NCBI GenBank assembly: GCA_964200075.2
Contig: CAXNAA020000093.1
Coordinates: forward strand, 1-28,850
Direction of reading: 5' to 3'
Length of the DNA stretch: 28,850 nucleotides
Source: Sphacelaria rigidula
Taxonomy: Eukaryota > Phaeophyceae > Sphacelariales
In this document: positions 25,701 through 28,850 of the stretch, one piece after another
Numbering within the stretch: position 1 is the first letter of the stretch
Layout: each line of letters starts with the position of its first letter
Notes under the pieces: model-generated
The model's database searches: none
Seen by the model: only the letters and a program-made list of their open reading frames with translations
Told to the model about the DNA's origin: nothing
Program-made: the position numbers and the translations under genes

Positions 25701-28309
25701 CATTTCGCCTTTGACTAGTTGAGGGTTCGCTACTGAGTACCTCTCACTTTTGGTGTAGTATTGCTTGTTTTATACGGACTATCAACTTCGGTACTGATGT
25801 CATAATGCATGTATGGTGCTGCGTTTTGTAGCCGCTGCTGCATATGCGCAGGGTAGCACTCATTGCATACAAACATATTGTACACGTGGTGCAGAACACA
25901 GTGCTGCAGACTGCCAAGCAGATACGGCGTTAGGAATGTTTGCGCAAGTGAGAGGGGAAATCAGTTTGCGTGAGCCCCTGTTCTACTGGATCACTCTCGA
26001 CCATATAGTAGTGCACTACGCCCTTGCTGCGATGTGTATGTTGCGCAGACAACGCTCTGACGCAGACCTGGACGCCTTGCGCAAACCACTGAGCAACCGA
26101 GCTATGACGTGAGACGTGAGATTCGCCCTTTGAAGGCAACACGTATCTTGGTCTGTATGAGCCGCTGTTCAATTGCGCAGTGCAGCAATACCAACTCTAC
26201 GATACTGTTCAAACAGCAACCCTACGGCACATGCTGTGCTGTGTGTACACGTTGTGTACACAAGCCGCAGAATTGCACACGCTGTGCGTACCATTGGGTA
26301 TCCAACCACAACGTGAAACGGGTCACCATGAGTAAGGACGTGCTAGTTTGTCAAATGGTCTTCCAGCAGAGATAATATTTTTTTTCAAAATATTTCCCTC
26401 AATAACCAGAAGCGTGGATACGATAAAATGGAATCAACCACGAGGGTGCTTTCAACTATCGTTTCAGGGCTAGAAGCAATAAACAAACAATTGTTTGGGG
26501 GGATTGGCAGTAATTCCACCATGTCTTGCACAGGGTGGCATATGGGAATGAGGACACTTCCGATGCAAAAAAATCAGAGTACCGCGAGACTAAATGACTA
26601 AATGACACCATACGAAACTCTGTCAACGAACATGAACCAGACACAGTCAACACCGTTTTGCCCATGTACCGATCATCGTAAAATCATTGGAGAGAAACAC
26701 AAACCCCGCTATTTCTCACTTGGAATTGCTGTCAGCGACCCCTCCGGCTGCCGTGGAAACATTGCCGTCCTCGTCTAAAACGACTATCCTGCTTCCCGAG
26801 GTGGCAAGCTGCTTTTCGAGATCGTTCATGTACGCCCTGTCAGTCAGCGAGACACCGCGAAACAAATGCAATTTCAGTACTATGCAGAATTTGTGCAGTC
26901 CTTCAAGCGCCACTCACCAAGGGAATCTCTACTGTGTGCTACAATCGAACACAGTAATGAAATGAACGAATAGAAAAGATTCAATACTCCACACGTCTCT
27001 GTTTGCTTGGAGTCACACTTGCATGACGGTATTTTGAAGTGAACATAGCTTCTCAAACGACAGTACTGCAGTGAATATCTACCGTAGGTATTACCACTGT
27101 GCACCGTGAAAGAGCCTTATCGACTACACCCGGTAAATCTTTCCTCAGGCGCATGTATTCTCAGTCACTTCAAATTCAATGTTCAACCTTCACCGCCCCT
27201 TACTATTGGTCCCCCTCAGATGCCTTCGATAAAACAGATCGTTCCCTGGTTGGTTATCGTTTTATGATCACACTGCTGTATGGATCAAGGCAACGGGCAT
27301 GTGCTAAATAAATAGCTCCCACGAAGAGGCAGGTAGGAGTGGTGTACAACTCCTCAGTTTGTTGGGCCCGTTTGAATAACGATCGTGACAAAAATGCAGT
27401 GTACACCTTGTCTTTCTCGATACATCACACACGGTCCTTCGATTATGGATCATGGCACCGGGTACACGGGTGTACATCATGACAAGAGGCACGTGCGCGA
27501 CTGGCCTCTCGAATAGTAACACTGTTGCTTGTATGATGGATCGTGGAAAACAGGGATGCACATATTGAAATCGCTCCTCTCCATAAAAGTTGTTCAGACG
27601 ATGGGTCATGGGTCATGGCAGTACAGTAGTGTGCGGTCTAACTATTTAGAGGTGGTTTTCCTCGCCTACTGCTCTTCGATAGAACTCGAAATTGCTTGCG
27701 TCGGTAGATTTTGGTACAACGAAACAGATCATCTTCGAAACACAGTGCTCAAGTGGGTTTTATTTGGTGTTATCGGGCGAAACGAGTAAATACCCCGTTC
27801 ATCAGGAGGGTGTTGTTGACCGTGAAACACAGTTTTTCGGCCCTAGTACACTGAGTAGGCATAATATAAAAAACGTGAAACTGTACATTTTTTTGCAAAT
27901 ATGATCGGGACGACGGGCTCGATCGACCGGAAATACAGAAGAGTAAGAATCTGGGCTGGGACGTGGCAGGACCCCTGATGACCGATCAGCCCGTAGGTCA
28001 CTCAGTATTGAGTACAGATGATTTTTTCTTCTTGGAATGTGGAGCGGATACAAATATCTTGAGATCCCCGATGTGATAAAGGGTGGCAAGCGAAAAGAGC
28101 CCAAGAAAATCGCCAAGTACGAAAAAATCACAAAATGCCACAAAATGAACAGTTAGACCGCCCACTACTGTACACAGGCGCACGACTTACTTCTCAGCCG
28201 CCGAGAGGGATAGCAGACCCGGAGATAGCTGTGGCAGAATACCGTCCAGCGTCATTGTGCCGGTCGACAACAGCACCGCGCAGAGCACGTACAGTGACCG
28301 GGGGGTGAT
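981..28309 (-). CDS. THOC2: THO complex subunit 2 (THOC2/Tho2), 26 exons in window, 5'-truncated by window edge
   Basis: THOC2 is the largest subunit of the nuclear THO/TREX complex, which binds nascent transcripts and links elongation to mRNA export. Exons: 28309-28191, 26836-26720, 21515-21378, 20373-20226, 19375-19220, 18795-18481, 17804-17301, 16764-16625, 15968-15822, 15185-15053, 12887-12591, 12319-12209, 11862-11773, 11344-11205, 10609-10454, 9657-9516, 9219-9107, 8519-8406, 8135-8032, 7080-7019, 5923-5837, 4537-4406, 3901-3822, 3306-2763, 2508-2185, 1745-981. All phases join, giving 1725 residues and TGA at 983-981. Family landmarks, recognised from memory of animal and plant THOC2, include FGVLEALLDL, IGRDPVMFAR, KLGKASHAHP, YDNFITMIADSLRYV, QMAHVKRV and LLAALTSDEF. 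Human THOC2 is about 1600 residues; here roughly 250 N-terminal residues are missing and the tail is long. Least certain are the donors of exons 15 and 23 and the acceptor of exon 26. Introns not listed separately are 250-860 nt and showed me nothing beyond splice sites. Confidence 0.95.
2185..2508 (-). CDS. THOC2: THOC2 exon 25 (basic low-complexity tail)
   Basis: Acceptor ACTCGACAG|AGCA, donor GCCAAG|GTCCGT, phase 0 to 0, 108 codons. It encodes SKRVAANSSGSSSKSSSQKT and later Gly/Arg-rich stretches with ARNSRERGSRGSDADSRAK. It looks like an RNA-binding disordered tail. The donor matches that of exon 24 in style (GTCCG). Confidence 0.82.
2763..3306 (-). CDS. THOC2: THOC2 exon 24 (Ser/Thr/Ala/Lys-rich tail)
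   Basis: Acceptor TTGGCAG|GTCT, donor CAAGAG|GTCCGG, ends phase 0, 181 codons. Composition is about half Ser, Thr, Ala, Lys and Pro, with basic patches such as SKRSRDSASP and TRPTKTLRMDGKG. THOC2 tails are typically long, basic and disordered and can bind RNA; sequence identity is not expected here. A 196-codon open frame on the opposite strand is a composition shadow. Confidence 0.85.
3822..3901 (-). CDS. THOC2: THOC2 exon 23 (start of disordered tail; donor uncertain)
   Basis: Acceptor GTGCAG|ATCG. It encodes GPDPDVPKPTPQGQNKTTTA, Pro/Thr-rich. It must end in phase 2 to meet exon 24. Two sites do so: AGCGG|GCGAGT (GC donor, used here) and GTTTC|GTACCT (GT, exon end 3813, weak consensus). 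Homology cannot decide between them because the tail is unconserved. Confidence 0.72.
4406..4537 (-). CDS. THOC2: THOC2 exon 22 (end of conserved region)
   Basis: Acceptor GTTGTCAG|TCAT, donor AAGCAG|GTGCTC, phase 0 to 0, 44 codons. It encodes AERKMLLAKLEPMTDKANEP and RDDIRVPCTGVVTQLKKQ. This matches the end of the conserved Tho2 region, where an Asp/Glu-rich turn is followed by 'DLKVLATG'. Downstream exons are disordered. Confidence 0.88.
4713..5003 (+). mobile_element. tRNA-headed SINE, copy A (sense to +)
   Basis: Head GCGCCC then A-box-like TGGTCTAATGG (4724-4734) and B-box-like GATTCGATTCT (4774-4784), 50 bp apart. Core: GTCGTTGAAAGCGTGAGAAC (4811-4830). Tail: GGGGAGAGATGGGTTGATCC then a GGAGGAAGG end. 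Three other copies in this window share head, core and tail in the same order. A polymerase III-transcribed, non-autonomous retroposon is the natural reading. It lies in the intron after exon 21, antisense to THOC2. Confidence 0.8.
5115..5622. mobile_element. MITE-like element, second copy with different termini
   Basis: Interior is homologous over about 440 bp to the element at 27624-28170, in opposite orientation. Shared blocks include TTGGCGATTTTCTTGGG (5156-5172), GGGGTCCTGCCAC and TTCGAGTTCTATCGAAGAG (5549-5567). Ends are TACCCCACGTTC on the left and, inverted, TACCCCACCCCCACGTTC on the right, again with TA at both borders (5113-5114, 5623-5624). 508 bp, no transposase, in the intron after exon 21. 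Confidence 0.65.
5690..5742. repeat. Tandem duplication of a 23-bp unit
   Basis: Two copies of GATGAGTCAAGTTCACTATA/C lie side by side, differing by one or two bases. In the intron after exon 21, just beyond the right border of the TA-flanked element. Confidence 0.6.
5837..5923 (-). CDS. THOC2: THOC2 exon 21
   Basis: Acceptor GCACCAG|GTGA, donor GTTGAG|GTACAT, phase 0 to 0, 29 codons. VTKTLLAALTSDEFLLIKCG and LIMFSKIV match the Tho2-domain pattern 'xLxxCLxSxEYxxIRNxLIxLxKI' almost residue for residue. Confidence 0.94.
6318..6391 (-). mobile_element. tRNA-like element with A and B boxes, possible SINE head
   Basis: Minus strand: A-box-like TGGTATACTGG (6383-6373) and B-box-like AGTTCGAATCC (6341-6331), start-to-start 42 bp as in a tRNA gene. 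The acceptor and anticodon stems do not pair, so it is not a working tRNA. The following sequence has TCCGTCGTT as in the SINE core, but then diverges, and the conserved tail is not found. Confidence 0.45.
7019..7080 (-). CDS. THOC2: THOC2 exon 20 (62 nt, shortest)
   Basis: Acceptor CGACACAG|CCAA, donor ATGCAG|GTAAGC, phase 1 in and 0 out. AKGPQVAQKHFVEVSAKWSM corresponds to the THOC2 'F-x-x-V-x-x-KW' helix. The exon is small but fixed by phase on both sides. Confidence 0.85.
7519..7805 (-). mobile_element. tRNA-headed SINE, copy B
   Basis: Read on the minus strand: GCGCCCTGGTGGTCTTGA head, B-box-like GGTACGAACCC, core GTCGTTGAAAGCGTGAAGAT, then GGGTGTGGGAGTGCTGATC and tail GTACCGGGGGAGGGAAGGAT ending CCCGAGGGAGG. 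About 287 bp, in the intron after exon 19, sense to THOC2. Confidence 0.8.
8032..8135 (-). CDS. THOC2: THOC2 exon 19
   Basis: Acceptor CCAAATAG|GGAG, donor CCCAAAG|GTGCCC, ends phase 1. It starts EWRKSGNEAIFKMEAATKHG, matching the family 'W-x-S-x-x-x-Y-x-x-E-C-x-x-x-P-G-F' motif. An upstream in-frame acceptor (CCGTCAG, about 8209) would add about 25 residues but breaks the otherwise gapless alignment. Confidence 0.85.
8406..8519 (-). CDS. THOC2: THOC2 exon 18
   Basis: Acceptor CATGCAG|CCTC, donor GTCAA|GTAAGT, phase 2 in and out. LLFYEKSFLCMCPTLLCKTQ then YEAASLGFFLKDLLENV matches the family pattern in which a Cys-rich helix, 'C-T-E-x-E-A-x-R-x-G-R-F' and a Leu-rich helix follow each other. 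Confidence 0.93.
9107..9219 (-). CDS. THOC2: THOC2 exon 17
   Basis: Acceptor TTTGCAG|GCTG, donor AACAG|GTGAAA, ends phase 2. It encodes VLKSLVAPRIGMGPEEAYFC and FFNTLHAIEAPDFN, equivalent to the 'CIFPRxxFSxxDAxYCAxF...PxF' block, one of the most conserved in Tho2 proteins. Confidence 0.93.
9468..9493. repeat. 13-bp tandem duplication
   Basis: GATTATAACGTAC occurs twice in direct succession, 23 bp downstream (in THOC2 sense) of the exon 16 donor. Nothing suggests a function. Confidence 0.6.
9516..9657 (-). CDS. THOC2: THOC2 exon 16 (coiled coil)
   Basis: Acceptor AACTTCAG|GTGT, donor GTTCGT|GTAAGT, ends phase 0. VSSLEKEKAEQMAHVKRV and NKLREIKGELF form the predicted coiled coil that precedes the 'FLQxCIFPR' block in THOC2 (family: 'EEEKKQMEHVQRV'). 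Confidence 0.92.
10454..10609 (-). CDS. THOC2: THOC2 exon 15 (donor probably GC)
   Basis: Acceptor TTGACAG|GAGT. It encodes SDVYVPTKRYAAVVSNMQ then a Lys/Glu-rich helix, as in THOC2 after FWxLxxYDL. Preferred end is CAAGAG|GCGAGC, giving LKR/CDPMVSSLEKEK, the spacing seen in the family. A canonical alternative ATACA|GTACGA ends the exon at 10475 in the same phase and drops seven residues, but is a poor donor. Confidence 0.82.
11205..11344 (-). CDS. THOC2: THOC2 exon 14
   Basis: Acceptor ATCGAAAG|ACGA after a T tract, donor TCTCT|GTGAGT, ends phase 2. A charged start (KKEVDEKVETLPDRF) is followed by ASKLLVVFWALSL. The latter matches the 'Y-x-x-FWxLxxYD' motif of THOC2. An in-frame alternative acceptor lies two codons later (AAGAAG). 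Confidence 0.82.
11773..11862 (-). CDS. THOC2: THOC2 exon 13
   Basis: Acceptor CTGCAG|ATCA, donor GGCAAG|GTGCGG, phase 0 to 0, 30 codons. YKLEPRVAFHIWRPII resembles the THOC2 segment (Asp/Glu-Pro-x-Val-Ala-Phe-x-x-x-Arg-Pro) that leads into the Tho2-type conserved region. Confidence 0.85.
12209..12319 (-). CDS. THOC2: THOC2 exon 12
   Basis: Acceptor CTGTTTCAG|GTGC, donor GCCTTG|GTGAGT, phase 0 to 0, 37 codons. It encodes VLGHRSDETHTTMLQASEFV and CPSLVAL. This aligns with the family pattern of a short helix, His-Asp-Thr-Leu-like residues, and a hydrophobic 'P-S-hydrophobic' end. Confidence 0.82.
12591..12887 (-). CDS. THOC2: THOC2 exon 11, followed by a GC donor
   Basis: Acceptor CTGTGCAG|GTTC, phase 0 to 0, 99 codons. 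VLREVLHQAGGVQVLDGWS matches the family 'LKExVxxMxG' helix. KPIKKAQKMLQDGM, VPLVILPAHQ and LLYEGG match the segment preceding the conserved EGG. The exon must end at CTCAAG|GCGAGT: this joins HLK to VLGHRSDETHTTML exactly as the family aligns. The GT sites nearby (12609, 12584 and 12537 areas) are out of phase. Confidence 0.9.
13347..13368 (+). repeat. Long G-tract
   Basis: More than 20 bases with a single T interruption are all G. On the THOC2 transcript this is a C-tract inside the intron after exon 10. Possible G-quadruplex in DNA on the plus strand. Confidence 0.6.
14689..14772 (+). repeat. 80-bp dispersed repeat, copy 1
   Basis: Shares GGGGGGTGTACTCATSATCA, then CATAGWCCATTGACCTCGCA (degenerate notation covers both copies) and CAAAGMCGGGACGGAGCACG with the second copy, in the same orientation. 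Copy 1 has a small insertion (GCC and TCATA). Sequence outside does not match. Family unknown; it may be a fragment of a longer repeat. Confidence 0.65.
15053..15185 (-). CDS. THOC2: THOC2 exon 10 (tandem NAGNAG acceptor)
   Basis: The acceptor region reads CTAAGCAG|ATGG. Cutting after the first AG (exon start 15188) adds one residue and stays in frame. Donor GGAAAG|GTATCC, ends phase 0. It encodes WITNLATFGGLLYRKHCDTD and VKGLLSWSVRALAEG, matching the THOC2 'SWLxxLAxFxGxxxRKYPxxLxGLL' block. Confidence 0.9.
15822..15968 (-). CDS. THOC2: THOC2 exon 9
   Basis: Acceptor TTTTCCAG|CTATG, donor GGAGAG|GTGAAC, phase 2 in and out. It encodes YDNFITMIADSLRYVSNSLG and LDCVAYTMVQHL, a direct match to the THOC2 'YDN-hydrophobic-DSLxYL...D-xxAY' segment. 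It is short and was found by reading the frame from the acceptor. Confidence 0.93.
16625..16764 (-). CDS. THOC2: THOC2 exon 8
   Basis: Acceptor CTCGACAG|ACCG, donor GGAAAG|GTGCCA, ends phase 2. It encodes ISRLIKMLTSDNVRDMAFKL then GKASHAHPLVFAEKVLNQLE. This is nearly collinear with THOC2 (LTxxNV...xGKxSHxxPxxxxxxxLxQ), the best-conserved stretch of the N-terminal half. Confidence 0.93.
17301..17804 (-). CDS. THOC2: THOC2 exon 7
   Basis: Acceptor CCGCAG|GTGT, donor GCGGAG|GTAATA, phase 0 to 0, 168 codons. It opens VCRVLSAV, continuing the conserved 'FAKVVRIG'-type helix. A Ser/Asn-rich insert follows (residues about 14-45 of the exon), then the family core with AEVWTMLSELDYEDRFLLYG and AWRGHNMEKYG. 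The Trp/Leu/Tyr-Gly motif is a THOC2 hallmark. Confidence 0.92.
18481..18795 (-). CDS. THOC2: THOC2 exon 6, followed by a GC donor
   Basis: Acceptor GACGACAG|GCGT, phase 0 to 0, 105 codons. The first half is a Ser/Thr/Ala/Pro-rich insert (ASTSASTSAPAATSAPA). The second half, VLGPLLKALGPHIGRDPVMFAR, is strongly THOC2-like (family: 'LGPHLSHDPILFAK'). The only donor that preserves the FAR/VCR junction with exon 7 is CCAGG|GCAAGT, a GC donor. Confidence 0.9.
19220..19375 (-). CDS. THOC2: THOC2 exon 5 (Ala/Thr/Val/Lys-rich linker)
   Basis: Acceptor CAACAG|CTCC, donor CAACAG|GTGAGT, phase 0 to 0, 52 codons. It starts LRPAGSKGIKA, as the basic loop after Pro-Leu-Tyr in other THOC2 proteins. It then runs into a low-complexity TVSKTATVAKTPAV segment that looks lineage-specific. 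Confidence 0.8.
19689..19727. repeat. Short telomere-like (CTAACC)n tract with adjoining hairpin
   Basis: CTAACCCTAACCCTAACACT lies at 19705-19724: two perfect CCCTAA units and a decayed one, i.e. TTAGGG on the minus strand. It directly abuts a perfect 7-bp inverted repeat, GTTAGCC / GGCTAAC, with a 6-nt loop (19690-19709). Located in the intron after exon 4. Confidence 0.6.
20226..20373 (-). CDS. THOC2: THOC2 exon 4
   Basis: Acceptor CTGAAAG|GGCG, donor ATCACG|GTACGT. It encodes AWKVASQLLETL, VDPLRNRAVREAL and ending LANRCPLPIT. This is the helical pair after the FGVLEALLDL signature (family pattern: Trp, then Ala, paired Leu, a 'DP' turn, then a helix ending near Pro-Leu). The acceptor lacks a strong pyrimidine tract but is fixed by phase and homology. 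Confidence 0.85.
21378..21515 (-). CDS. THOC2: THOC2 exon 3
   Basis: Acceptor TTGTAG|TGTC, donor CTGAG|GTAAGC; phase 2 in and out. A Gly run and an acidic patch (DEDDD) form a linker that ends in DNQMFGVLEALLDL, one of the clearest THOC2 signatures in the window. It follows a 5.2-kb intron, and the phases join exon 2 directly. Confidence 0.9.
22378..22454 (+). repeat. 80-bp dispersed repeat, copy 2
   Basis: Same repeat as at 14689, 77 bp, starting at a G-tract and ending GGGACGGAGCACGTCGG. Both copies lie in THOC2 introns. Confidence 0.65.
22665..23045. mobile_element. Fold-back element with long imperfect inverted arms
   Basis: Left arm about 22671-22800, right arm about 22885-23035, inverted relative to each other. 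For example GACACTTTGCACCACCTCAC (22707-22726) pairs with the reverse complement GACACTTTGCATCACCCCCA, and GAGAGGAGTCTAACCCA with GAGAGGAATCTAGCCCA. The loop is about 85 bp. I could not define target-site duplications, so the outer borders are approximate. No coding capacity recognised. Confidence 0.65.
23430..23718 (-). mobile_element. tRNA-headed SINE, copy C (best preserved promoter)
   Basis: Minus strand: head GCCTCGCCCCGG, consensus A box TGGTGTAATGG and consensus B box GGTTCGATTCC. The core is GTGGAAAGCGTGATAACGTG, and tail GGGGGGAGAGATGGGATGAT ends CCCGAGGAAGG. Downstream is an A-rich run (GGGAAAAAAAAAG), as expected of a retroposon 3' end. About 289 bp. Confidence 0.82.
23734..23761. 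repeat. Four tandem copies of a 7-bp unit (ATGTACG)
   Basis: Four perfect ATGTACG units, close to the head of SINE copy C. It may be a target-site or slippage product. Confidence 0.7.
24790..25075 (+). mobile_element. tRNA-headed SINE, copy D (diverged)
   Basis: Plus strand: GCGCCCTTGTGGTGTAGTTG head with a good A box, weak B box GAGTTCCGATT, degraded core GTCGGGAGACGCGATAACGC, and tail GTACTTGGGGCAAAATGGGT then CCCCTCGAGACGATGAAGTC ending TCCTGACGAG. The order and 286-bp length equal copies A-C. Older than the others by eye. Confidence 0.7.
26720..26836 (-). CDS. THOC2: THOC2 exon 2
   Basis: Acceptor GACTGACAG|GG, donor TTCCAA|GTGAGA; phases 2 in and 2 out. It encodes AYMNDLEKQLATSGSRIVV and an acidic, Ala/Gly/Ser-rich stretch. 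It corresponds to the charged helix and variable linker after the HLxP turn in THOC2. Only the helix is conserved. Confidence 0.85.
26837..28190 (-). other. THOC2: THOC2 intron after exon 1 (1354 nt)
   Basis: Canonical GTAAGT...CAG intron. About 40% of it is the TA-flanked element at 27624-28170. The remainder (26837-27621) shows no gene or recognisable repeat. Confidence 0.75.
27624..28170. mobile_element. MITE-like element with 23-bp terminal inverted repeats and TA target site
   Basis: The left end CAGTAGTGTGCGGTCTAACT (27624-27643) matches the reverse complement of the right end (28170-28151) with one mismatch in 20. Both ends are flanked by TA (27622-27623, 28171-28172). A TA target and CAGT-starting repeats are usual for Tc1/mariner-type elements. 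At 547 bp with no transposase frame, it is non-autonomous. The interior matches 5115-5622 in reverse orientation. Confidence 0.75.
28191..28309 (-). CDS. THOC2: THOC2 exon 1 of window (THOC2 N-terminal region)
   Basis: Begins after acceptor CTGCAG in phase 0 and ends GAGAA|GTAAGT in phase 2. It encodes ITPRSLYVLCAVLLSTG followed by LDGILPQLSPG. This matches the THOC2 segment in which a Thr-Pro-x-Ser-Leu-Tyr motif starts a hydrophobic helix and is followed by a 'HLxP'-type turn. Because it starts in phase 0 inside a conserved domain, at least one more exon lies to the right of the window. Confidence 0.85.
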
Positions 28310-28850
28310 CTGCAGGTTTCGAGAGCAGGGATAACATTCGAAGCGGAACGTATCCAGCATTTTGGTGAATGTAAAACGGGTAAATCATGCAGGAGAGCAT
28401 GAGCTTGCCCAAAAATATGATAATGGGAGCATGAGCATGTGCAGGCACCGAGGTGCCATGCGATCTTTGCACTTTCTTGTCACATGAGACAACACTTATA
28501 GCAGAATAATGAAAACATCTCACCAATCAGCTCAGTGTAGATGTGCACGTGACGGTTGCTAGTCCGGTGACTACAGTAGTTCTTGTACTGAACTTCGATA
28601 CGAGCTGGGCCAGCCTAGAGACGGATTTGAAGTTTGCAGGCCCATGCTCTCTTATACATTTAGAGTTGGGCCCTGAAATTTGGTATCGACAATGCATAAG
28701 GCATGAAAAACAAAATTACTTCGGTACCAAAAGATTTTTTTTTCTCATGAGTTAGGGGCATTTTACTGATACCTGAAAACCGATTATTGCTCTTAACCAT
28801 TTGGGAACCCTCCCCTCCCGTCCCCGGGCCAGACGCCTCATTATGACAAG
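28310..28850. other. Intron upstream of the first visible THOC2 exon
   Basis: Given the phase-0 acceptor at 28310, this stretch should be intron leading to exons outside the window. No segment resembles the preceding THOC2 block. One 64-nt segment (28587-28524) has splice-like ends but ends in the wrong phase. Confidence 0.5.

Larger units (their letters stand above)
21516..26719 (-). other. THOC2: THOC2 intron after exon 2 (5.2 kb), repeat-rich
   Basis: GTGAGA...TAG intron, six times the mean of the others. It holds two SINE copies in opposite orientation (23430-23718 and 24790-25075), the fold-back element (22665-23045), one copy of the 80-bp repeat (22378-22454) and a 7-bp tandem repeat. 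I see no coding exon inside, and phases of exons 2 and 3 join directly. The stretch 25080-26719 holds nothing I recognise. Confidence 0.75.

Noticed and set aside
25813-26112. 99-codon plus-strand frame in the large intron
   Set aside because: Not recognisable, no family features, length within chance for 5 kb. A tRNA-like phrase on its opposite strand (GGTTGCTCAGTGG) lacks a B box.
28524-28587. 64-nt minus-strand segment with acceptor- and donor-like ends
   Set aside because: Its only open frame ends in phase 1, while the next exon starts in phase 0, and it does not resemble the THOC2 sequence expected there.
1-28850. CRISPR arrays, bacterial operons, rRNA genes, prophage or conjugative modules
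   Set aside because: No regularly spaced repeats, ribosome binding sites or rRNA signatures; the window is eukaryotic with spliceosomal introns.

Overview
This is a eukaryotic nuclear window. Nearly all of it is one large, intron-rich gene on the minus strand. The gene encodes the THO complex subunit 2 (THOC2/Tho2), a scaffold of the THO/TREX complex that couples transcription to mRNP assembly and export. I rebuilt 26 coding exons from 28309 down to the stop codon at 983-981. Their phases agree at every junction, and together they give 5178 nt, i.e. 1725 residues plus a stop in one frame. The first exon found starts in phase 0 inside the conserved N-terminal half, so the true N-terminus lies beyond the right edge of the window.

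The host looks like a multicellular stramenopile, most likely a brown alga. The reasons are short exons (62-765 nt), 25 introns averaging about 890 nt with one of 5.2 kb, mid GC content, and introns loaded with small repeats. This assignment is inference; nothing in the window is diagnostic.

Layout from gene 5' to 3' (right to left): 28850-28310 is upstream intron with no exon I can support; exons 1-9 (28309-15822) cover the THOC2 N-terminal half, with Ser/Ala/Thr-rich inserts in exons 5-7; exons 10-22 (15185-4406) cover the middle and the Tho2-type conserved region; exons 23-26 (3901-981) encode a long disordered Ser/Thr/Gly/Arg/Lys-rich tail; 980-1 is 3' flank, probably including the 3' UTR. 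No second protein-coding gene is supported on either strand.

Two things go beyond ordinary annotation. First, splicing: two introns (after exons 6 and 11) have GC instead of GT donors, fixed by phase and by homology. Two more (after exons 15 and 23) are likely or possible GC donors, and exon 10 has an AAGCAG tandem acceptor. Second, the introns hold unrecognised non-autonomous repeats: a tRNA-headed SINE family (four copies of about 288 bp), a TA-flanked MITE family (two copies of about 510-550 bp sharing a core but with different terminal repeats), a fold-back element, an 80-bp dispersed repeat, and a short telomere-like (CCCTAA) tract.
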